Source: Leuctra nigra (taxonomy: Eukaryota > Arthropoda > Insecta > Plecoptera > Leuctridae). Taken from it: 64,000 bases of DNA. The DNA lies in contig OW203762.1 in NCBI GenBank assembly GCA_934045905.1, positions 51,423,411-51,487,410 of the forward strand, written 5' to 3'. The position numbers were made by a program, and so were the translations under genes. Under the pieces are notes generated by a model. It was not told the DNA's origin. It saw only the letters and a program-made list of their open reading frames with translations, and searched no databases. Shown here one piece after another: positions 59,901 to 64,000 of the stretch. Each line of letters begins with the position of its first letter. Positions within the stretch are counted from its first letter, which is position 1.

Positions 59901-62900
59901 AATTAAAAATTGAATCACTGTATCACAGCAGATTATTTTTAGATGCCAAATAGCTAGAGGGACATCTGATTTCTGACAGAATTAACCAAATAATATGTGG
60001 CTTCTAGACGAGTGCAGTTTTTCGGAGTAAAAGTACAGTCAAGTTTAAAAAAAAGGAACTTAGAAAAAATCGTTACAGTTCCTCAAAAAAAGGAACTAAA
60101 CCGTTCCATAGTTCCTCCCTAGAAAAAAGGAACTAAGACGTTCCATAGTTCCTACGAAAAAGAACTAGTTCCTAGGAACGGAACTATTTCGTTCCGTTCC
60201 TACCCAACACTGGAAACTAACACTCTTCAAGTTGAATTGAGGCAAAAACTAACATTTAAAAAAATTGTATGTATCAATTTTAAGCAATGATCAATGATCA
60301 TTGATCTTATTGCTTATGAAGGAAGCGGTGTAATATGCAAAGGTCGATAACACTTAAAGCACATTTTGCCCAGTCGAGATTAAGAAATTGAAAAGTAAGA
60401 GGTAGGTAATTATTTCTGTTTATTTTCTAGTGTGTCAGCGTCAAAAGAAGCCGGTCAAATCCCCATGTTGGTTTATGGGAAACCGATCGGAGGAACATTG
60501 GAAGTGGGTGTACCTACCTATAATTATATGAAGCTTAAATTTTGACGCCAACTTTATGATAGCGGCTCCTTAGTGGTTCTTGATTGGCTCTTTCTTTATA
60601 ATTTGAATAAAAACCAAGAATCGAAAATTCCAAAATTCGAAGAAAAAAGCGAACGATTAGAAGGTTATTTGATTCAGTTTGTTCTTCACTGTGTAGAGCA
60701 CCCTTGAATTACTTTTAAATTGTTGAAATTCTAAAAAGTGCCCTGTGGGGCAACAACTGGGGGGCTTTGACAAAATTAAATTCAAAATTAACTAGAAGAA
60801 TGCAAATTATGCAAGTTATTATTTTAATTGGCCTAGGTATATATTTGATTGCCTCTACTGCGCTGTTGCTCCCATTATTATCTAATTTATGAACTTTTGG
60901 GTAATTGGCTCCTTGACCAAAAGAGGTTGCCGACCCCTGCACTAGGGTATAATAGTATAGTCCGTTCCATGCTAATGTGGCAGTAGAACATTAATAGAGC
61001 GGTCAGTTGTAAGTTGTAACAATGCATGGTAACAATTATAGTACAAATAAATATATAAATACTAAGGCTATACCTAGTATTAATATTTAATATTATATTA
61101 TAATTTATAAATAAAAACACTTAAATAGTGGGTAGGTACAGTAGGTAGGTACACTCGACAATTCATAATTTAACGGTATTTCAACGAAACAGATTGGCTG
61201 CTGGTCAGGTTCATTGACAATCAATCCTTGTTATTATCAATGAAATCAGAGCTCACCTACTAGAGGTACCTAGATGATAGACTTAGTTATCAGATGATGC
61301 CATCACATTTTTTTCAGACAATCCATTTCTTTCAAATACCTACCGTTTTATGAATTGTCAAGTGTAAATCCAAGTGTTTACTAAAAAAAAAAAATTGAGG
61401 CATCAAATTTATGCTTTTTAATATTTAGATAGATTTTAAACGATTTTTATCGTTTTTCTTAGTTTGGATTGGACCAAAGTCACCCTTAAGTGGCCAAAGT
61501 CACCCCAGTTTTCGTACTGCTATGTTTCCAATTACTTAACCCTACAAGTGCCAAGGCTAAAAAGTGTATAGTGCCAGACCTATTTAGCAGAAATGTGGAC
61601 ATAATTGGGAAAATTAATTTGAAGATGAAATAATTGATCAACAATATTGGGATTGGTTTTAAAAGTTTCAGAAGACTCCAAAGAATCATATGAGTGCATG
61701 ACATTTTAGTTTTTTTTCGAAAAATCAATTGATTAAAAATATAATTAATCGTATAAAATTTAATTACAAATAAAAAGGTATTTTGCCAAATTATTTGCAC
61801 AAAATAATCACTAATGACCATGATCGTTTTTATCAAAATAAATGTAATTTACAATGCTGAGAAATACCAAAAAAATAATCAAACAATTATATGCAATAGA
61901 ATAAAAGATAAGTCGATTTTAGTAGTTGCGCATGCGCAATTGCACACATGGTAACAATAGGCGAGAATTCACCACCATCTTTATGAATCATGTTTCACGG
62001 CCTTCTAAAGTAATTTTACCGACTGATCCAGCTCAACAATTGATCCACTATTGATCAAATAAACAAATCCACCAATAAAATACACTGTGCGCCCTTAAAT
62101 AAAATTTAGGGCCCCAATTTTACGAAGTGTCGAAAAAATCGACGTTGGCACTAGAAATACAGTTTCAAGTGTCGAAAAAATCGACGTTGGCACTTGGAGG
62201 GTTAAAGGAACCTATGGGCTATGATGATCCATTCAAAATAATTGTTATGCTTGAAGATTACATTGCCACGTTAGCAACTACTAGAGGTGAGAAAAAACAA
62301 GTATTTCTCGGCTCTGTACGCAGAGAATTGTTTAAAAAAGACTTATGAATGCGTCCCGATTTTCAATTTGAAAGTAACTTACACTGACGCATGTCGTACT
62401 ACAGCTTTGGCTGGTACTTTCGTTTTCAAACTTGACTTTTTGGTAGCAGGTGCTGCACCTGGCAGATTAACTTTGTTGCCGATTTCACCGAGAGCACCTC
62501 TTCTTGTTGGCACAGCTTTTCTAGTCAGCGCATTAACGTTTTCGGCATTCATCTGAAGTCAAATAGTAAAGCGAAGGTAAATAGCTGCAATCCTAGTAAA
62601 AAATGCATAATACATTACATAATAACAACAGATTTTTGTCAATTATGTTCCATAAACATATTACATTCATTTTTATAACTGACAAACTGCTTGATAATGT
62701 CACCAAACCAGCAATATTCTCATCACATTTTTTGGCACTCCATTTTAAATGACCTAGAGGAATGGCAACTCTGCCAGCATTTCAGTGAACAAGTGTAACA
62801 CCAGGCAATACCAAACGTCTACACACTTTCCCAGTTAAACAAGACAGTTGCACCCGGTGTAGTTCAGTTCAAGGCCAGAGGGGTAATTTCAAGATCATTC

Positions 62901-63637
62901 GATTACCTACTTTGCCATGAATTCACGGCACCTGAAGTCAGACCAAACTAGGTAGGTAAATAATAAAATGATTTGGCTAATTGAATGCTATTTCGTTAGG
63001 ACTGATGCCACACACGACATTATGACGCATTGACATCATGCACACAATGTGTACACAGGTAGGTACACAGGGTCTGGTTGAAAAATGTAAAATTTCTTGA
63101 ACTGGGTCTTCTGTCCCAATCTGCATTCTGCTCTGCCCTTATGCATTATGCCTGCAGCTCATACACCGCAATTCTAACTTGCCAATTTGCAAGTAAAACC
63201 GAGCGACCTGGGCACAAAGGCAGGCATGAAGGATTTCTGTCCATTTGAATTTCTTCAAGCTTCACTGATGCCCCCACACCACACATGATCGAACTTCCAG
63301 GCTTATCAAGTCAGTTTGTCAAGATTTGGCCTACGACGCAATAATTAGAGGGTGCCCCCAGGAAAGTCACATGACAAATCAATGCTACATTTGGTAGGTA
63401 TGGGTTCTATAGTAGTAGGTAGAACAAACCTCTCCCTAAGAATTAGAGGCACTATAAGTAAATAGGCTAGCCTACCTTGGCTAGGGAAACGCCGAAATAC
63501 TGGCCATTGAATCCACTTGTAGAATGAGTTAGCCATACTCTTAACCTCTCTAGTAGGAAATTAATTACGTACGGCTAGCTACAACCATAAACTAGATTAA
63601 TAGTTACCTTCGCAGTGTTTAATTCACGTGTAGCCAT
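56968..63637 (-). CDS. CycB: G2/mitotic cyclin B (4 exons, 430 aa)
   Basis: Exons are 63637-63608 (MATRELNTAK), 62552-62383, 59271-58938 and 57726-56968, with phases 0, 2 and 0. Residues 29-37, RGALGEIGN, are a good RxxLxxIxN destruction box for APC/C-driven proteolysis. Exon 3 has four 7-residue repeats (120-147) and the DIFQYLKYLE helix. Exon 4 holds both cyclin boxes, starting with MRSILIDWLADVHQQFKLL (from Met197), including ACKYEEQFAPDVGDFVYITD and LEMEGCILQTLKFN, and the C-terminal fold (FLRRFSKVS... MCHLAPSIVAAAA). Cyclin B activates Cdk1 for mitotic entry. It is shorter than Drosophila CycB. Intron 3 has a GC donor. Introns 2 and 3 are full of transposon remnants. Confidence 0.95.
57969..58369. 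mobile_element. hAT-like element made of GGAACCGGTTCC-type words, CycB intron 3
   Basis: It starts CAGGGACTGGAGCCGAAACC and ends GGGTTCCAATCCCTG. Both end regions repeat 'ggaaccg' and 'cggttcc' words (ccgaaaagaaccgtta; ggaaccggtaccggaaccaa), while the middle is AT-rich. The target duplication is not convincing. There is no coding capacity. Confidence 0.65.
59031..59114 (-). repeat. 21-bp coding minisatellite in CycB exon 3
   Basis: Four 21-bp units encode KTALATQ, ETALATH, ETALATQ and ETALATQ (residues 120-147). The nucleotide units differ at a few sites only. It lies between the destruction box and cyclin boxes, in a region that is poorly conserved in cyclin B. Confidence 0.9.
59331..59436. 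repeat. 53-bp direct duplication in CycB intron 2
   Basis: Two units of gaacttcagatgtcaatctg, catgctgttctgttgcaagg and aaactaacactta lie in tandem; the copies differ at about three bases (ctgc/ctac, tgcaagg/tggaagg). It directly abuts the foldback element. Confidence 0.85.
59443..60257. mobile_element. Foldback element with 279-bp arms and internal hAT-type ends, CycB intron 2
   Basis: Arm 59443-59721 is the reverse complement of 59979-60257; matching bases sum to 119700 at both ends and throughout the points checked, so there is no net indel. CAGTGTTGGGTA at 59488 and its complement ending at 60212 are hAT-type termini inside the arms; a further CAGTGTTGGGTAAATG lies at 59432, just outside the left arm. 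The body repeats ggaactagttcc and its variants, including in the 257-bp spacer. No protein is encoded. Confidence 0.88.
60715..60939 (-). mobile_element. Truncated reverse copy of the CAGGGGTCGGCAACC hAT-like element
   Basis: On the minus strand it begins CAGGGGTCGGCAACCTCTTT, then has 'ggagccaatt', 'gggagcaacagcgcagtaga' and 'ggcaatcaaatata', matching the left half of 51032-51505. It ends after a cccacagggcacttttt-like block, so the far end is missing. Confidence 0.75.
61152..61364. mobile_element. TA-flanked MITE, copy 2 (213 bp)
   Basis: It has the same termini as 29038-29242: CACTCGACAATTCATAA and its complement, with TA on both sides (61150-61151 and 61365-61366). The interior matches (tggctgctggtcaggttc, gaaatcagagctca, gatgatgccatcacattttt) with small indels. 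It sits in CycB intron 2. Confidence 0.85.
61540..62201. mobile_element. piggyBac-like MITE, copy 2 (662 bp), CycB intron 2
   Basis: TTAA flanks both ends (61536-61539 and 62202-62205). The termini are CCCTACAAGTGCCAA and TTGGCACTTGGAGGG. The right subterminal part has a 42-bp direct repeat, each with gtgtcgaaaaaatcgacgtt and ggcac. The interior is AT-rich without a transposase. The interior hardly resembles 48545-49199, so ends and architecture define the family. Confidence 0.82.
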
Positions 63638-64000
63638 CTCAAAGAGTATTAAGGAATTATTAAAAACTAGAATATAGAGACTACAGAATACACAAGCAAA
63701 CAAAATCAAGACCTACAAATGGCCGTTGCCCGTTAGCACAAGATTTAAAAGGATAGCCGTGATGACTGTTTAAGACCTCCAATCAGAGCGCACCTTCTGA
63801 CTTTCTGTGTTTTCATTGGATAACAAAACAAAGTCAATAGAAAACTATAATCCTAGATAAATAATCCCAAATACTTTAACAAAATATTTAAACTTAAAAA
63901 TTGTTTTAAAATTGTATATTAATTATTAATAAATTAATTCGTAAAAGTTAATGTTTTGAATATCAATTTAATAATGCATGTTAGTCTTGCACGGTCTTGA
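63638..64000 (-). promoter_or_regulatory. Putative CycB 5' UTR and promoter with two CCAAT boxes
   Basis: CCAAT occurs on the plus strand at 63779-63783 and on the minus strand at 63815-63819, about 36 bp apart, 140-180 bp upstream of the CycB start codon. Paired CCAAT boxes bound by NF-Y about 30-35 bp apart, and a TTTGAA/TTTAAA-type CHR element, are known in animal cyclin B promoters; TTTAAA-like sequence is at about 63743. The transcription start is not identified. Confidence 0.4.

Noticed and set aside
62127..62348. 73-residue plus-strand frame with repeated KKSTLALE
   Set aside because: It is the subterminal direct repeat of a piggyBac-like MITE, running into CycB intron 2.

Overview
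The window is animal, almost certainly insect, nuclear DNA. It is AT-rich, protein-coding exons are short and split by introns with GT(or GC)...AG borders, and conserved protostome genes sit among many DNA transposon remnants. A hemipteran-like or other large-genome insect is plausible, but the species cannot be fixed from sequence alone.

Five host genes can be modelled with consistent splice phases. (1) The 3' part of an Islet/tailup LIM-homeodomain gene (+, exons between 4872 and 10107): homeodomain, the conserved Lhx3-binding-like segment and the C-terminus. The LIM exons must lie left of the window. (2) EDC3, an mRNA-decapping scaffold (-, 21888-24771, 5 exons, 457 aa). (3) An ABCG1/ABCG4-like half transporter (-, 26304-40582, 11 exons, 731 aa). 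(4) Shc adaptor (-, 47802-55409, 8 exons, 371 aa; PTB, CH1 with Tyr-Tyr-Asn and Tyr-Val-Asn sites, SH2). (5) Mitotic cyclin B (-, 56968-63637, 4 exons, 430 aa, with a destruction box). The four minus-strand genes lie head to tail; nothing suggests a shared pathway beyond general signalling, mRNA and cell-cycle housekeeping roles.

Between tup and EDC3 lies a seemingly intact two-ORF non-LTR retrotransposon (about 14.3-19.04 kb) with a 7-bp-unit 3' tail. The rest of the intergenic and intronic DNA is rich in non-autonomous DNA elements. Many have terminal inverted repeats and target duplications that can be read directly: hAT-like (8-bp duplications at 45366-46350 and 51024-51513), piggyBac-like (TTAA at 48541-49203 and 61536-62205), TA-flanked mariner-like MITEs in pairs, and several foldback elements. 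The most striking foldback is at 59443-60257, with two 279-bp arms in exact register.

Other unusual structure includes a 42-bp minisatellite directly after a tup exon and in frame with it, a 7-residue coding repeat in cyclin B, two GC-AG introns forced by reading frame, many 16-25 bp poly-G/poly-C tracts, and a group of elements built from self-complementary words (GGAACTAGTTCC, GGAACCGGTTCC, GAGAATTCTC types). No CRISPR array, rRNA gene, intact tRNA gene or bacterial-type operon is visible.
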